This document shows positions 10,628-22,670 of a stretch of 64,000 bases of DNA, one piece after another. Location of the stretch: the NCBI GenBank assembly GCA_964017045.1, contig OZ024794.1, forward strand, positions 6,670,329 through 6,734,328, read 5' to 3'. Positions within the stretch are counted from its first letter, which is position 1, and each line of letters starts with the position of its first letter. The translations under genes were made by a program, and so were the position numbers. This DNA comes from Omphiscola glabra. Its lineage: Eukaryota; Mollusca; Gastropoda; Lymnaeidae. Below the pieces are notes generated by a model that saw nothing but the letters and a program-made list of their open reading frames with translations, was not told the DNA's origin and made no database searches.

Positions 10628-11515
10628 TGAGAAAGCATTGTTACTGAGAAAAGAAAAGGTATTGTTACAAGAGAAGGCATTGTTACTGTGATAAGAGAAT
10701 GCGTTGGTACTGTTATATAGAAGAAGGCGTTGTAACTGTGACATGAGAAAGTGTTGTTACTGTGACAAGAGAAAGTGTTGTTACTGTGACAAGAGAAAGT
10801 GTTGTTACTATGACAAGAAGAAGTGTTGTTACTGTGACAAGAGAAAGTGTTGTTACTATGACAAGAGGAAGTGTTGTTACTGTGACAAGAGAAAGCGTTG
10901 TTACTGTGACAAGAGAAGGCATTGTTACTGTGACAAGAGAAAGTGTTGTTACTGTGACAAGAGAAAGCGTTGTTACTGTGACAAGAGAAGGCGTTGTTAC
11001 TGTGACAAGAGAATGCGTTGGTACTGTTATATAGAAGGCGTTGTTACTGTGACAAGAGAAAGTGTTGTTACTGTGACAAGAGAAGGCATTGTTACCGTGA
11101 CAAGATAAAGCGTTGTTACTGTGACAAGAGGAAGTGTTGGTACTGTGACAAGAGAAAGTGTTGTTACTGTGACAAGAGAAAGTGTTGTTACTGTGACAGA
11201 GAAAGTGTTGTTACTGTGACAAAAGGAAGTGTTGTTACTGTGACAAGAGAAAGTGTTGTTACTGTGACAAGAGAAGGCGTTGTTACTGAGACAAGATGAA
11301 GCGTTGTTACTGTGACAAGAGAAAGTATTGTTACTGTGACAAGATATAGCATTGTTACTGTGACAAGAGAAGGCATTGTTACTGTGACAAGATAAAGCGT
11401 TGTTACTGTGACAAGAGGAAGTGTTGGTACTGTGACAAGAGAAAGTGTTGTTACTTTAACAAGAGAAAGTGTTGTTACTGTGACAATGGAAAGCTTTGTT
11501 ACTGTGAACATTGAG
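10628..11515. repeat. 24-bp minisatellite, about 36 copies
   Basis: The unit contains GTTGTTACTGTGACAAGAGA. Multi-unit duplication is visible. A distinctive variant (GAATGCGTTGGTACTGTTAT) occurs at about 10697 and 11012. A second pair of marked units (GATAAAGCGTTG then GAGGAAGTGTTGG) occurs at about 11104 and 11393. The Cys/Lys/Tyr-rich ORFs on the plus strand follow the 24-bp period. Confidence 0.97.
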
Positions 11516-11557
11516 GAGACTGAGGAGAAGACTTGTTGTTAATAACTTTGTTTAGAT

Positions 11558-12231
11558 GCGACAATCATGATCTCCACTAAAGTGAGTCAACAATCATGAT
11601 CTCCACTAAAGTGAGTCAACCATCATGATGTCCACTATAGTGCGTCCACAATCATGCTCTCCACTAAAGTGAGTCAACCATCATGATGTCCACTATAGTG
11701 ATTCAATAATCATGATGTCCACTATAGTGAGTCAACAATCATGCTCTCCACTAAAGTGAGTCAATAACCATGATGTCCACTATAGTGAGTCAACAATCAT
11801 GATGTCCACAATAGTGAGTCAACAATCATGATGTCCACTATCGTGAGTCAATAATCATGATGACCATTATAGTGAGTCAACAATCATGATGTCCACTATA
11901 GTGAGTCAACAATCGTGATCTCCACTATAGTGAGTCAACAATCATGATCTCCACTATAGTGAGTCAATAATCATGATGTCCACTATAGTGAGTCAACAAT
12001 CATGATGTCCACTATAGTGAGTCAACAATCATGATCTCTACTATAGTGAGTCAGCAATCTTGCTCTCCACAATAGTGAGTCAACAATCATGATGTCCACT
12101 ATAGTGAGTCAACAATCATGATGTCCACTATAGTGAGTCAGCAATCTTGCTCTCCACAATAGTGAGTAAACAATCATGATCTCCACTAAAGTGAGTCAAC
12201 AATCATGATGTCCACTATAGTGAGTCCACAT
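11558..12231. repeat. 29-bp minisatellite, about 23 copies
   Basis: The unit contains two perfect palindromes: ATCATGAT and CACTATAGTG. Copies vary mostly at GATGTCC/GATCTCC and TATAG/TAAAG. Every unit with the TATAG form keeps the 10-bp palindrome. Confidence 0.97.
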
Positions 12232-12327
12232 TTTAACGTTTTGAAAAGTAGAGCCAATCTAGTTTTGCCATCGCATCCGGTCCCTGGAGTCTTATCGCCA
12301 TCGTCTGCACTAGATATTGGGTTGTGC

Positions 12328-12430
12328 GTGTGTGTGTAGATGTCGGGCAGTGTGTATGTATATATTGGGTACAATGTGCGTGTATATATTGGGTAGAATG
12401 TGTGTGTATATTGGGCAGAGTGTGTGTTCA
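12328..12430. repeat. Degenerate TG-rich repeat (about 26 bp), 4 copies
   Basis: Units contain GTGTATATATTGGGTA. The next 390 bp (12431-12818) have a G-run at 12521-12532 and no supported gene; ORFs there overlap on both strands without family features. Confidence 0.7.
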
Positions 12431-12818
12431 GGAGCTCAAAGCTACAATTGTTCAGGTGGCTGTGTGGGCAAATATTCCGCTCCCTGCTAGAGAGGATTTT
12501 ATTTGGGGAAGCAGACCGAGGGGGGGGGGGGGATGGACCGGGGGAGGGGGTTGTGCCCCATATTTGAAACAAAAAGTCGTAAATTGCTGCTACATTTTGT
12601 GGACAGGGTTGAACCAAATAGTTTGTAAAGGTCCAAGGTCAGACAAACAACAGCCACTTGATTCCATCAAATTGGTTGAAAGTCTGCTTCTGATCTGCAT
12701 GCTAAAGTGAATTATTCCACTCTTGTGTTTTCATGTCGATAATGTTTGTTCTTTTTCCAGTTTCGGAAACAGTATTTTTCCATACCAGCTCAGGGATGTA
12801 TGAACAGTAGATTTAAGG

Positions 12819-12937
12819 ATGGATTAATAAACGGATTGATTGTGTCTTGGATTAATAAATGGATTGATTAAATGATGGGTTAATAGAATAATAAATGGAT
12901 TGATTGAATCATGGATTAATAAATGGATTGATGTTAG
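12819..12937. repeat. 28-bp degenerate repeat, about 4 copies
   Basis: Units contain GGATTAATAAATGGATTGAT. One copy carries an insertion of about 10 bases. Confidence 0.8.
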
Positions 12938-13015
12938 GATGGATGGTGGATGGCAAGGAAGCTCATATAAAAACAATTTAAAAAATTCCTTGTGTGTCCA
13001 GAAATTTCCCTCTAG

Positions 13016-13605
13016 ATCTCTCTTCACTTACCCTACAGCTTATCTTACTTTTTCTCTTACTCCTCACCCTCTCTCCCTCCAACTTTTCCTCTCTCTCCCT
13101 CCCTCTCTCCCTCTATTCCCATCTCTATATTCACACCTGTTCCTCCACCCCTCTCCTCTTCCTCTCCCCTCCCCACTCCTTCCACCCTCACTCTCTTCAC
13201 ACCCTCTCTCCTTCCACCCTCACTATCTCTCCACACCCCTCACTCCTTCCCCTCTTTTCTTTCCACCCCTCACTCTCCGCCCACACCTCTCTTCTTCCCT
13301 CACTTCACCCCCCCCACTCTCTTAAAGCTCAAGGCTCACCTATTAAGACCTTCTTTATTTCTAGTGGTCAACACCCGTTATTCCTCGTCTTAGCCCCCCA
13401 CCCCTCCCCTTTTAAATCAAACATTCGTGCCCCTCTCCAGTGTCGGCTCTGTACACCTCCTTCCACCCCCTTCCACCCCTTTTCATTCACGCGTACACCG
13501 TCTCGCTCTCTCATCTACCTCATCTCTCTCTCTCTCTCTTCCACCTCTCTCCCCCTGCCCCATCTATCGCTGCCTCCCCCCCCCCTCTCTCTAAGCTATC
13601 ATTAC
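13016..13605. repeat. Polypyrimidine (CT-rich) tract, about 590 bp
   Basis: Low-complexity C/T sequence on the plus strand with CTCTCTCCCTCC patterns. The Ser/Leu/Pro-rich ORFs here (up to 249 codons) come from this composition. A long purine/pyrimidine mirror-type tract like this can form triplex DNA. The following 300 bp (13606-13905) show nothing. Confidence 0.9.
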
Positions 13606-13905
13606 GATTTACTTGAGTTAAGAATTTTCTTGTTTTTTTTCAAAAAAGGGTTTTATTCTTCCTCAGCTTCTGAAGACATTTTTAAACCCGTGGTATTGTC
13701 AAGTCCCGTCATCGCGGGCAAGGTTTATGTCCAAGTTAGATAATCCCAAGCAACATTCGCGCAATTCTATCAGGGGAAATTATTCAAATAACTCACAGCA
13801 ATCCGGCACGGGACAGTCATAAATTCAATTTTGATGTCTAGCTATGTCAAGGTCATTGGGTTCTTTTTTATGGGATGTTTCAAAATTTCGAAAAAAAGTT
13901 TTACC

Positions 13906-14222
13906 GGTGGATTGGATAAGTTTGAACAGTGGGTTGGATACGTTTAGCCAGCGGGTTGGATAAGTTTAAACAGTGGGTTGGATAAGTTTGACAAGTTGGT
14001 TGGATAAGTTTGACCAGCGGGTTGGATAAGTTTGACTAGTTGGTTGGATAAGTTTGACCAGCGGGTTGGATAAGTTTGACTAGTTGGTTGGATAAGTTTG
14101 ACCAGGGGGTTGGATAAGTTTGACTAGTTGGTTGGATAAGTTTGACCAGCGGGTTGGATAAGTTTGACCAGCGGGTTGGATAAGTTTGACCAGTTGGTTG
14201 GATAAGTTTGACCAGCAGGTCA
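13906..14222. repeat. 22-bp minisatellite, about 14 copies
   Basis: The unit contains GTTGGATAAGTTTGACCAG. In the middle, ACCAGCGG and ACTAGTTG forms alternate, giving a 44-bp dimer (13995-14130). The 209 bp after it (14223-14431) include two homopolymer runs (C at 14238-14248, G near 14382-14397). Confidence 0.95.
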
Positions 14223-14431
14223 TACATTTCACCCTCGCCCCCCCCCCCCGACATCACGTACTTTTGGATGCCATTTTCACCATGGCCGTGTCTCTGATGC
14301 TCTACAGTGAAAGGCAACCCTCAGTGAGATTGTCTGGAGACAAAATCAACAAGGAAAACCTTTCAAGAGATTATTGTACAAGGGGGGGAGGGGGGGAATA
14401 CTCTAAACGTATCAATAGGGCTCTCGTTTTG

Positions 14432-14917
14432 ATGAATGAGCTGTACCAGTAGTATGCATGAACTGTACCAGTAGTATGAATGAGCTGTACCAGTAGTATG
14501 CATGAGCTGTACCAATAGAATGAATGAGCTGTACCAGTAGTACGAATGAGCTGTACCAGTAGTATTAATGAGCTGTACCAGTAGTATGCATGAGCTGTAC
14601 CAATAGCATGAATGAGCTGTACCAGTAGAATGAATGAGCTGTACCAGTAGTATGCATGAGCTGTACCAATAGCATGAATGAGCTGTACCAGTAGTACGAA
14701 TGAGCTGTACCAGTAGTATTAATGAGCTGTATCTGTAGTATGAATGAGCTGTACCAGTAGTATGAATGAGCTGTACCAGTAGTATGAATGAGCTGTACCA
14801 GTAGTATGAATGAGCTGTACCTGTAGTATGAATGAGCTGTATCTGTAGTATGAATGAGCTGTACCAGTAGTATGAATGAGCTGTACCAGTAGTATGAATG
14901 AGCTGTACCAGTAGTTC
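14432..14917. repeat. 22-bp minisatellite, about 22 copies
   Basis: The unit contains GAATGAGCTGTACCAGTAG. Variant units (GCATGAGC, CAATAGCATG, TAGTACGAAT) recur in the same order, so blocks of several units were duplicated. The 194-codon minus-strand ORF is a by-product. Confidence 0.97.
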
Positions 14918-15802
14918 TAAAATTTTAGTTATTAATTCCACGATCATCTATTCTGTTGTTTTGGATTGGTTCCAAAAATAAGTGATGATGCACCATGCTG
15001 TGTACAATAATATAAAATAATCTATATAAGAACTAGCTTAATGACTTCCCCATCTTGTCATGACAAGGGAGGTCACTCTTAGTTTGAACAAGGGAGATAG
15101 ATGTTGGTAAGGGATGGGAGAAGTCACGTTCTCATATTGATTAGAGAAAATCCATTGCTGTAAGTTTGGATTCTAAAGCGACCGGGCCCAGCGGCGTCTC
15201 TCTACAACATTTTCATCTGTAAAAATACATAAGTAAGTGTAGTAAAATATAACAACATTACTGTCTGCCACATAGGCGTTCACCGTTAAAGATCCCCCAT
15301 AACACACAGGAAGGCGTGTCACCATTGAGGTACATAGATACACCTCTGGGAACATGGATGCACCTCTGTCTAATAGCAGCGGTCGGCAAACTGCTGCCCT
15401 GTATGAATGAATAAATGCGGCTCTCTTCATAATTACACATTTCTTTTTGTTCCTTCAACTGAAACACCTCTAACACTTGAATGAGAGGTTCATGAATTTC
15501 AACGATAAAAGACTCATGTATAGGATGTTTGAAATATATCTTAAAACAATTGTCATTTGATTTTATATAAATATTTTTTCTTCCCTTTTTTTAGGAATAG
15601 AATCATATTGTTTTTAATTTCATATGCCAGTGTATTATGTACAAACAAATGTCATATTCCAGTGTAATGGGTACACAAACATGTACAATTCTAGTGTATT
15701 GTGAACACAAACATGTCATTTATAAGAGTGAAAGAAAAAACTTAATTGGATGGACTATTTTTTTTAATCTTACTTATGAATTTAATTTATCCGAAATAAA
15801 AT
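14918..15802. other. Mostly unique AT-rich sequence with a possible hAT end
   Basis: At 15377-15425 the sequence CAGCGGTCGGCAAACTGC followed by ATGCGGCTCTCTT resembles the terminal region of non-autonomous hAT elements. I find no matching opposite end, so it would be a truncated remnant. The remainder shows no supported gene; ORFs at 15173-15476 and 15637-15858 have no family features. Confidence 0.4.
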
Positions 15803-15955
15803 CTGACTCCAAGCTTCATGGATACATTCGTTGTCTCAATCCACCCCTGGCAAACTGAAACCAAGTTTCATGGATACATTCGTTGTCTCAATCCAACCCT
15901 TGTAACCTGACACCACGTTTCATGGATACATTCGTTGTCTCAATCCGCTCCTGCC
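15803..15955. repeat. 52-bp minisatellite, 3 copies
   Basis: Each unit contains TTCATGGATACATTCGTTGT followed by CTCAATCC. The starts at 15815, 15867 and 15919 give the 52-bp period. Confidence 0.9.
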
Positions 15956-16204
15956 TGCGGTGCCCTAAATATTTTCTTAGCAGATATAATCTATAAAATA
16001 GCTCTTCACTAAAAAAAAAAGGAATGCCTATCCGGACATACATCATAGCTATGCTATTAAAAGTTGCCGTTATTACGTGATAACAATAACCATTTCTATA
16101 GTTTGTTAGCCTTAGTTCAATGTCGGCTCGACGACAACTTACTCCCTAACCAGCACACTTCAGTTGTGTTAGACCCAAACCTTTGACTTTTTTATGTCTC
16201 TGGG

Positions 16205-16520
16205 TCAGGAGCCATTTACAAAACATTATCAAAGTAGTGACTTACAACCCTTTCACACACCTGGACAAGGGGAGCCACTCTACAAAACATTATCAAAGTA
16301 GTGACTTACAACCCTTTCACACACCTGGACAAGGGGAGCCACTCTACAAAACATTATCAAAGTAGTGACTTACAACACTTTCACACACCTGGACAAGGGG
16401 AGCCACTCTACAAAACATTATCAAAGTAGTGACTTACAACCCTTTCACACACCTGGACAAGGGGAGCCACTCTACAAAACATTATCAAAGTAGTGACTTA
16501 CAACCCTTTTTACACACGTG
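16205..16520. repeat. 64-bp minisatellite, 5 copies
   Basis: Units contain CTACAAAACATTATCAAAGT and CACACACCTGGACAAGGGG. The internal copies are almost identical, suggesting recent expansion. The flanks 15956-16204 and 16521-16691 hold nothing I recognise. Confidence 0.95.
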
Positions 16521-16691
16521 GACAAGTGGATGGGTATAAGGGAAATAATTTCTGACGCTAGTCAGAAAATAAACACCAAAGATTCAATCATTATTTTTCA
16601 TTGTATTTTTGAAAAACGTCTCTGACACCCATTGTAACAGTTACATAATTTCAAACAAACCATACTAAATGAAATTAAACAAGTTGAACAA

Positions 16692-17668
16692 ACTCTCACA
16701 TCGAAACTAACATGATTGGTTGGACATCGTATGAAGCTAACATGATTGTGTGTACATCGTATGAAACTAACATGATTGTGTGTACACCACATGAAACAAT
16801 ATAATTGTTTTTACATTGTGTGAACCTAACATGATTATGTTTACATCGTATGAAACTAACATGAGTGTGTGTGCATCGTATGAAACTAACATGAGTGTGT
16901 GTACATCGTATGAAACTAACATGATTGTGTGTGCATCGTATGAAACTAACATGAGTGTGTGTACATCGTATGAAACTAACATGAGTGTGTGTACATCGTA
17001 TGAAACTAACATGAGTGTGTGTACATCACATGAAACTAACTTAATTGTGTGTACATGTCTGAAACTAGCATGATTGTGTGTACACCATACGAAACTAACA
17101 TGATTTTGTGTACGCCACACGAAACTAACATGAGCGTGTGTACACCTGAAGAAATGAACATGATTCTGTGTATATCGTTTGCAACTAACATCATTGTGTG
17201 TACACCACATGAAACTATCATGATAAAGTGCACACCACATGAAACTAACATGAGTGTGTGTACACCACACGAAACTAACATGAGTGTGTGTAAACCACAC
17301 GAAATTAATATGATTAATATGATCATATTCAACTAACATGATTTTGTGTACACCACATGAAACTAACATGATTGTGTATACACGACATGAAACTAACAAG
17401 ATTGTGTGTATATCGTATGCAACTAACATGTTTGTGTGCACACCACATGAAAATAACATGATTGTGTGTATATCGTATGCAACTACCATGATTGGTTGTA
17501 TACCACATGAAACTAACATCATTGTGCGTACACCACTTGAAACTTACATGATTGTGTGACAATCATATGCAACTAACATGATGTATGTACATCGTATATA
17601 ACTAACATGATTGTGTGTACACCACATGAAACTAACACGATTGTGTGTACATCACATGAGACTTAGAT
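16692..17668. repeat. 30-bp minisatellite, about 32 copies
   Basis: The unit contains ATGATTGTGTGTACATCGTA followed by TGAAACTAA. Copies differ at many positions, most evenly in the left half and more divergent to the right. ORFs on both strands (up to 251 codons) arise because 30 is divisible by three. Confidence 0.96.
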
Positions 17669-18204
17669 AAATGTGCTATAAAAAATACCATTTGCCGGCG
17701 TAGCGGAAGGGAAAAAAAACCCATGGCCAATAAACCTGGTGCTCCCGCCGGTAGTGTATCATTTCCAATGGCATCGCTATAAATGGCTGACCCCCTCTTA
17801 CTGGGGGCGAGTCTTGTGTTATGACTTGATTCATGGCCCTCATTTATATTCCTTCTCTTTCGTTTTGTCTAGGGTTGTCTTGGGTTGTCTTGGGTTGCAG
17901 CGTATGAAACAGCGTTTTGATTTTGTTTTTGCGTGTTAATCTTTAAAATATAAATAACCCCAAAAATAATCAAACATTCCTACACTGTCTCCTTAGTTTA
18001 GAATACTTATTAGCAATGGTTCGACGAAAATGATAGTCCGAGAAAGCTTGACTGATAGCGTATCACATTTGGAACAATTTTTCTTACAATTTAAATTAAA
18101 CTATAATGAATATGTATTGCCTTGAATGAAATATTTAAACGAAACTTAAAACACAAAATTAAGATATTAAGAAATAATTTAAAATTACTGTGGATCAAGG
18201 CGTA
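17669..18204. other. Unique sequence, no gene supported
   Basis: A 66-codon ORF (17739-17939) shows no recognisable domain. GGGTTGTCTT is repeated at 17872-17895. Confidence 0.35.
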
Positions 18205-18320
18205 GCCTTAAACTGTGGCGAGTAATCTAACAATAGAGCATTAGTACCACAGTGGCGAGCAATCTTATAATCTACTATTAATTCCACAGTGGCGAGTAAT
18301 CTAAAAATAGAGCATTTTTG
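18205..18320. repeat. Short repeat, 3 imperfect copies
   Basis: The segment TGGCGAGTAATCTAA, with AATAGAGCATT after it, appears three times (about 18217, 18252, 18291), with a changed middle copy. The next 335 bp (18321-18656) are AT-rich without features. Confidence 0.75.
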
Positions 18321-18656
18321 GTTTTACAAATAAGTATTTATTATATTTTTACTGATAGTTTTTGTCTAATTTAAATATTTTATAAAGGACTCCAATAAAT
18401 ATAAAAGCCAACTTTTTATAAACAGACCTTATCAATAAATAATAAATGACCTTGTATCTATAGGGAACTTCCTACTCGATGATTTCGCTTAAATTTAACA
18501 TGAAAACTTTTGTGGCTGTACTGAAATCTGTTAGATCATTTAAAGTGTGCCGTGTTGATGAAACATTGTATAGAAGCTTTTGACATTGTTGTCGTTATGA
18601 AAACTAAAAAACGGTAACTCTTTCCAGTAATGGATATTTGCATGTCAATCAGTATT

Positions 18657-19285
18657 TGGTTAATGTTCTTTGACTAATGTTCTTTGACTAATGTTCTTTG
18701 ACTATTGTTCTTTGACTAATGTTCTTTGACAAATGTTCTTTGACTAATGTTCTTTGACTAATGTTCTTTGACAAATGTTCTTTGAGTAATGATCTTTGAC
18801 TTATGTTCTTTGACTAATGATCTTTGACTATTGTTCTTTGACTAATGTTCTTTGACTAATGCTATTTGACTAATGTTGGTTGACTAACTAATGTTCTTTG
18901 ACTAATGTTCTTTGACTATTGTTCTTTGACTAATGTTCTTTGACTAATGTTCCTTGATTTATGTTCGTTGACTAATGTTCTTTGACTAATGTTCTTTGAC
19001 TAATGTTTTGACTAATGTTCTTTGACTAATGTTCTTTTACTATTGTTCTTTGACTAATGTTCTTTGACTAATGTTCCTTGATTTATGTTCTTTGACTAAT
19101 GTTCTTTGACTAATGTTCTTTGACTATTGTTCTTTGACTTATGTTCTTTGACAAATGTTCTTTGACTAATGTTCTTTGAATAATGTTCTTTGACAAATGT
19201 TCTTTGACTTATGTTCTTTGACTAATGTTCTTTGAGTAATGTTCCTTGACTTATGTTCTTTGACTAATGTTCTTTGACTAATGTT
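18657..19285. repeat. 14-bp minisatellite, about 45 copies
   Basis: The unit is TGTTCTTTGACTAA. A longer block with the variant TGTTCCTTGATTTA recurs at about 18948 and 19070. Some units have one or two missing bases. Confidence 0.96.
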
Positions 19286-19784
19286 ATAACAGGTGTTAGA
19301 AAAATCTACAGCGCCTGTTGTTTCAGAATGTTAAATAGTTGTGTCCCTTGATTGTGGGAGGGGAAAACAGTGGGTGGATTGTACCGAATCATGTTGTGGT
19401 GTACAAAGTACAATTCATGAAGAGCTGTCTTGAAAAGTAAAGATACACATGATATTGATGAATATAGAGTACAATTTCAGTGTACATTTACTGTTTGTCT
19501 ATATTTGTGATGTAAATTATCAATATGCATCATAATTATCAATATGAAATCAGTGATGAAATTTTCTTCTTTACCCTCTACATTTACTCTTTACCATCTA
19601 CATTTTAATCTTTACACTCTAAATTTTAATTTTTTTAATTTTTACTAAACAGCTTTTGGGATAAGGGGCTTATGACCACACTTTCCTAAGACAATCTGTA
19701 GGTCAGGAGGAATGACCATGTCAAATTGATTGCGATCCACTGTTTGGTTTTCGATTGACCCATTAAAATATAGTCCCACTGAGC

Positions 19785-19785
<1 letters not shown>
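19286..19785. other. Unique AT-rich sequence, no gene seen
   Basis: At 19565-19640 there is a weak tandem pattern (CTTTACCCTCTACATTT). No ORF of interest. Confidence 0.35.

Positions 19786-19822
<37 letters not shown>
19786..19822. repeat. (AT)n microsatellite
   Basis: About 18 TA dinucleotides ending in TATTATATAA. Confidence 0.95.
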
Positions 19823-19829
<7 letters not shown>

Positions 19830-21010
19830 AGAATGGGCTATAGGGACATAACGCCAAAGAGCCGAAAATATTTTGATACGTTCGAACTCTTAAAAACAAA
19901 CATAGTTATTTTCTCTTATTTTACGGAAGTCGAATAAATTTACATGCGCAAAAAATAGTATATTTCCGCTTTTATTTTAGCAAAAGTTTAAGTATTATTA
20001 TTATAAATTACAAATACATATAAAGAAACAACTAAGGAACTATCTTAAGCATTTTATATGCGTTTAAAAGTTATGAAAAAATAAATTAAATAGAAAAAAT
20101 ATGATCAAAGAAATACACAGTAATCACATTTATCGGGAAAACCTAAACATCAGTTGTTGTTAGTGCGTTCTTTAGCGCGTTGTCAATAAGGCGAAATAAA
20201 ATTAAAATTAATTAGTTCTACCTAATCACGCAAATGACGTCATAGTGCGAATTGCCTATTTAGCCAAAGCTAAAAGTTATCTGATTTAATAAAAGAGCAT
20301 GACAAAACTGATGATGTACATTCCCCTTCTTATAAGTAAAATTAATAAAAAGCATTGATTGCTTTTTAAATTGCTAAACTTAAATACTAATTTAGCTTTG
20401 TATTTTTAACATTTAATAAGTTTGTACTTTTTATTCATTCCAAAAATAAACTTTTATGAAATTTATAAAGTAGTAAAAACTCTACATTTAAAAATAATTT
20501 TAATAAGAATATGCCGTTTAATTAAATTGGTGTAGCAAAACTAAATAGCCAAATAGCATTTTTAATGCACTTATCACTGATCTAGATAAGAAATAAGCAT
20601 ATTAAATGCAAACAAAAATCTTCTGCGTAAGTAAGGGGGCTACAATCCAGTGGATGATTTATTTATTTTTTTAAAACTCTGTGTAGCCCACTATACAATA
20701 TACATTCATTTTGCCCAGTGCAGCACAAGATAAGCCTCAGAATAAATTTGATCAATAATTAACCTTCTTCGATACATTTATATCGATGGTAGGAAATTGA
20801 GTTCATGCATTTTTCTTGGATGACAATATCTTTCAATCAAAGGACATTTCAGTTGTAAAAAAAAGAAGAAGCTATATTCTCATTTTACATATTTGTAAAC
20901 CAATTAAGAAAATCAATGACTTTAACAAAACATAAAAATATTTTCATAAGTATCCCCAGGGATATCAAAACCCAATCACTTTACACAAGTGAACATTTAA
21001 TTTTAAAAAT
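19823..21010. other. AT-rich region of 1.2 kb, no gene seen
   Basis: Markedly richer in A/T than the surroundings and free of tandem repeats. I find no ORF, no terminal inverted repeat and no reverse transcriptase or transposase motif. It could be old transposon DNA, but nothing visible proves this. Confidence 0.4.
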
Positions 21011-21287
21011 AGAGATTTTATTAGATAGAGAGATAGAAAGACAGACAGACAGGCAGACAAATACACAGATAGATGATAGATAGATAGAGATGTAGATAAA
21101 AGATAGCTAGACGGATGGATGTATGGATGAAAGGATGGATGGATGGAAGGGTGGGCGGGTGAGAGGATGAATGGATGGATGGATGGATAGATAGGTAAGT
21201 AGAAAGGTAGGTAGGCAGGTAGGTTGGTAGGTAGGTAAGTAGGTAGATAGATATGTAGGTAGGTAGGTAGGGAGATAGGTAGATAGG

Positions 21288-21368
<81 letters not shown>

Positions 21369-21382
21369 GGGTAGATAGATAT
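21011..21382. repeat. GATA / GGAT / GGTA tetranucleotide array
   Basis: Successive blocks of GATA (21011-21110), GGAT (21111-21190), GGTA (21195-21285) and pure GATA (21285-21368). The minus-strand Tyr/Leu/Ser-rich ORF is a by-product. Confidence 0.95.
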
Positions 21383-21535
21383 AGACCTGTTTACTCTTAC
21401 GATTTTGGCGTACAATGTACGATTTTGATGTGTATACATTATATATACTGAGTGTTTTTTTACTATTAAGATAATGTATTGAACGATTTTGTGATGAAAT
21501 TTTACGATTTTAAGATTTTGAGGGTAAATAGGTCT
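21383..21535. mobile_element. Short MITE-like element inside the GATA array
   Basis: A 153-bp insert of a different composition splits the tetranucleotide array. It starts AGACCTGTTTACTC and ends GGGTAAATAGGTCT, which are inverted copies with two mismatches over 14 bases. It carries ACGATTTT motifs near both ends and an internal GTACAATGTAC hairpin. No coding capacity. This is consistent with a non-autonomous DNA transposon. The target duplication is hidden by the simple repeat. Confidence 0.65.
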
Positions 21536-22145
21536 GTAGATAGTAGCTGGATTGGTAGATATTTAGGTAGATAAGTAGGTAGGTAGGTAGGTTCTTAGGT
21601 AGGTACGTAGGTGGACAGGCAGGCATGTAGATGGTAAATAGGTAGATAGGTAGATGATAGATAGATAGATAAACAGACAGACAGACAAACAGACAGGCAG
21701 TCAGACAGACAGAGAGACAGAAGGAGAGACGGAAAGAGAGACAGTCAGAGAGACAAACAGACAGACAGAGATTTAGACAGAGAGACAGACAGAGAGACAG
21801 ACAGAGAGACAGACATAATGACAGAGAGATAGACAGAGAGACAGAGACTGGCAGTGAGACAGACTGAGAGACAGCTTGAGAGACAAACATAGAGACATAG
21901 AGACAGACAGACATAGAGACATATAGACCGGCAGAGAAACAGAGAGACAGACAGAGAGAAAGAGAGATAGACAGAGAGACAGACAGAGCGACAGAGAGAC
22001 AGACAGAGAGACATAGAGACAGGCAGAGACAGAGAGACAGACAGAGAGACTGACAGAGAGAGAGACTGACAGATAGGGAGACAGACAGAATGACAGAGAG
22101 ACAGACAGAGAGACAGACAGTCAGTCAGACAGACAGACAGACAGA
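21536..22145. repeat. GGTA/GATA then GACA/GAGA array
   Basis: The tetranucleotide array continues after the MITE (21536-21670, GGTA and GATA), then changes to ACAGACAGAGAG patterns up to 22145. The Ser/Leu/Val/Cys-rich ORFs on the minus strand are by-products. Confidence 0.93.
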
Positions 22146-22159
22146 TCATCCTTGAATAA

Positions 22160-22670
22160 TTGCAAAAAAGTTATCTTAATTCGGTAAACTATATCTAAAC
22201 ATATATAAGTATATCCCGTATGTGCTTCTATACCATCAATCCAAAGTGATGAAAATTGTGTGAATTATTACACACATTTGACAATATTCCGTTTTGGGAC
22301 CGGGGACCTACATTCTTTTTTTCCCCCTTTTATGAGCTAAATATAATTTTCGTATGCGTTCTTATACCATTCATCCGATTGCGATAAAACTTTGTTAAGT
22401 TGTTGTGCGCACCAATGGTTTCTGAATTAACTTATCCGGGCCGGAGCCCCAAATTATTTTTTTCTTATATGAGCTATACAAATATAATTTCAATCAGTAC
22501 TATTGCATGGGTGGCTAGAAATCAATCAAATACAAACGACATTTTAGTTTGTGTGTGACATAAGTACAACCATTTTAAAATTTTACTTTTGGGGCCGGAG
22601 GCCTTATTTTAAAAATATTAAATATTTGAGCTATCTAAATATAATTTAAAACAGAGCTACTGCGTGGGTG
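22160..22670. repeat. Degenerate tandem modules (about 140 bp) upstream of the Helitron end
   Basis: Three to four diverged modules share GAGCTAAATATAATTT, a TATACCATTCATCC-type or TGCATGGGTGG-type core, and a GGGCCGGAGCCCC-like GC-rich stretch (22300, 22440, 22598). They run directly into the Helitron coding end. They are probably non-coding Helitron-associated DNA, but this is an inference. Confidence 0.5.

Noticed and set aside
11900..12010. Phage-promoter-like CACTATAG motifs in the 29-bp array
   Set aside because: The match is to a short core only and arises from the palindrome CACTATAGTG; there is no upstream promoter sequence.
13016..13743. Ser/Leu/Pro-rich ORFs of 141 and 249 codons
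   Set aside because: They lie in a C/T-only tract; two overlapping frames are open for compositional reasons.
16767..17522. 251-codon minus-strand ORF with repeated Val-His-Thr-type motifs
   Set aside because: Follows the 30-bp array; the opposite strand is open as well, which points to period-of-three repetition.
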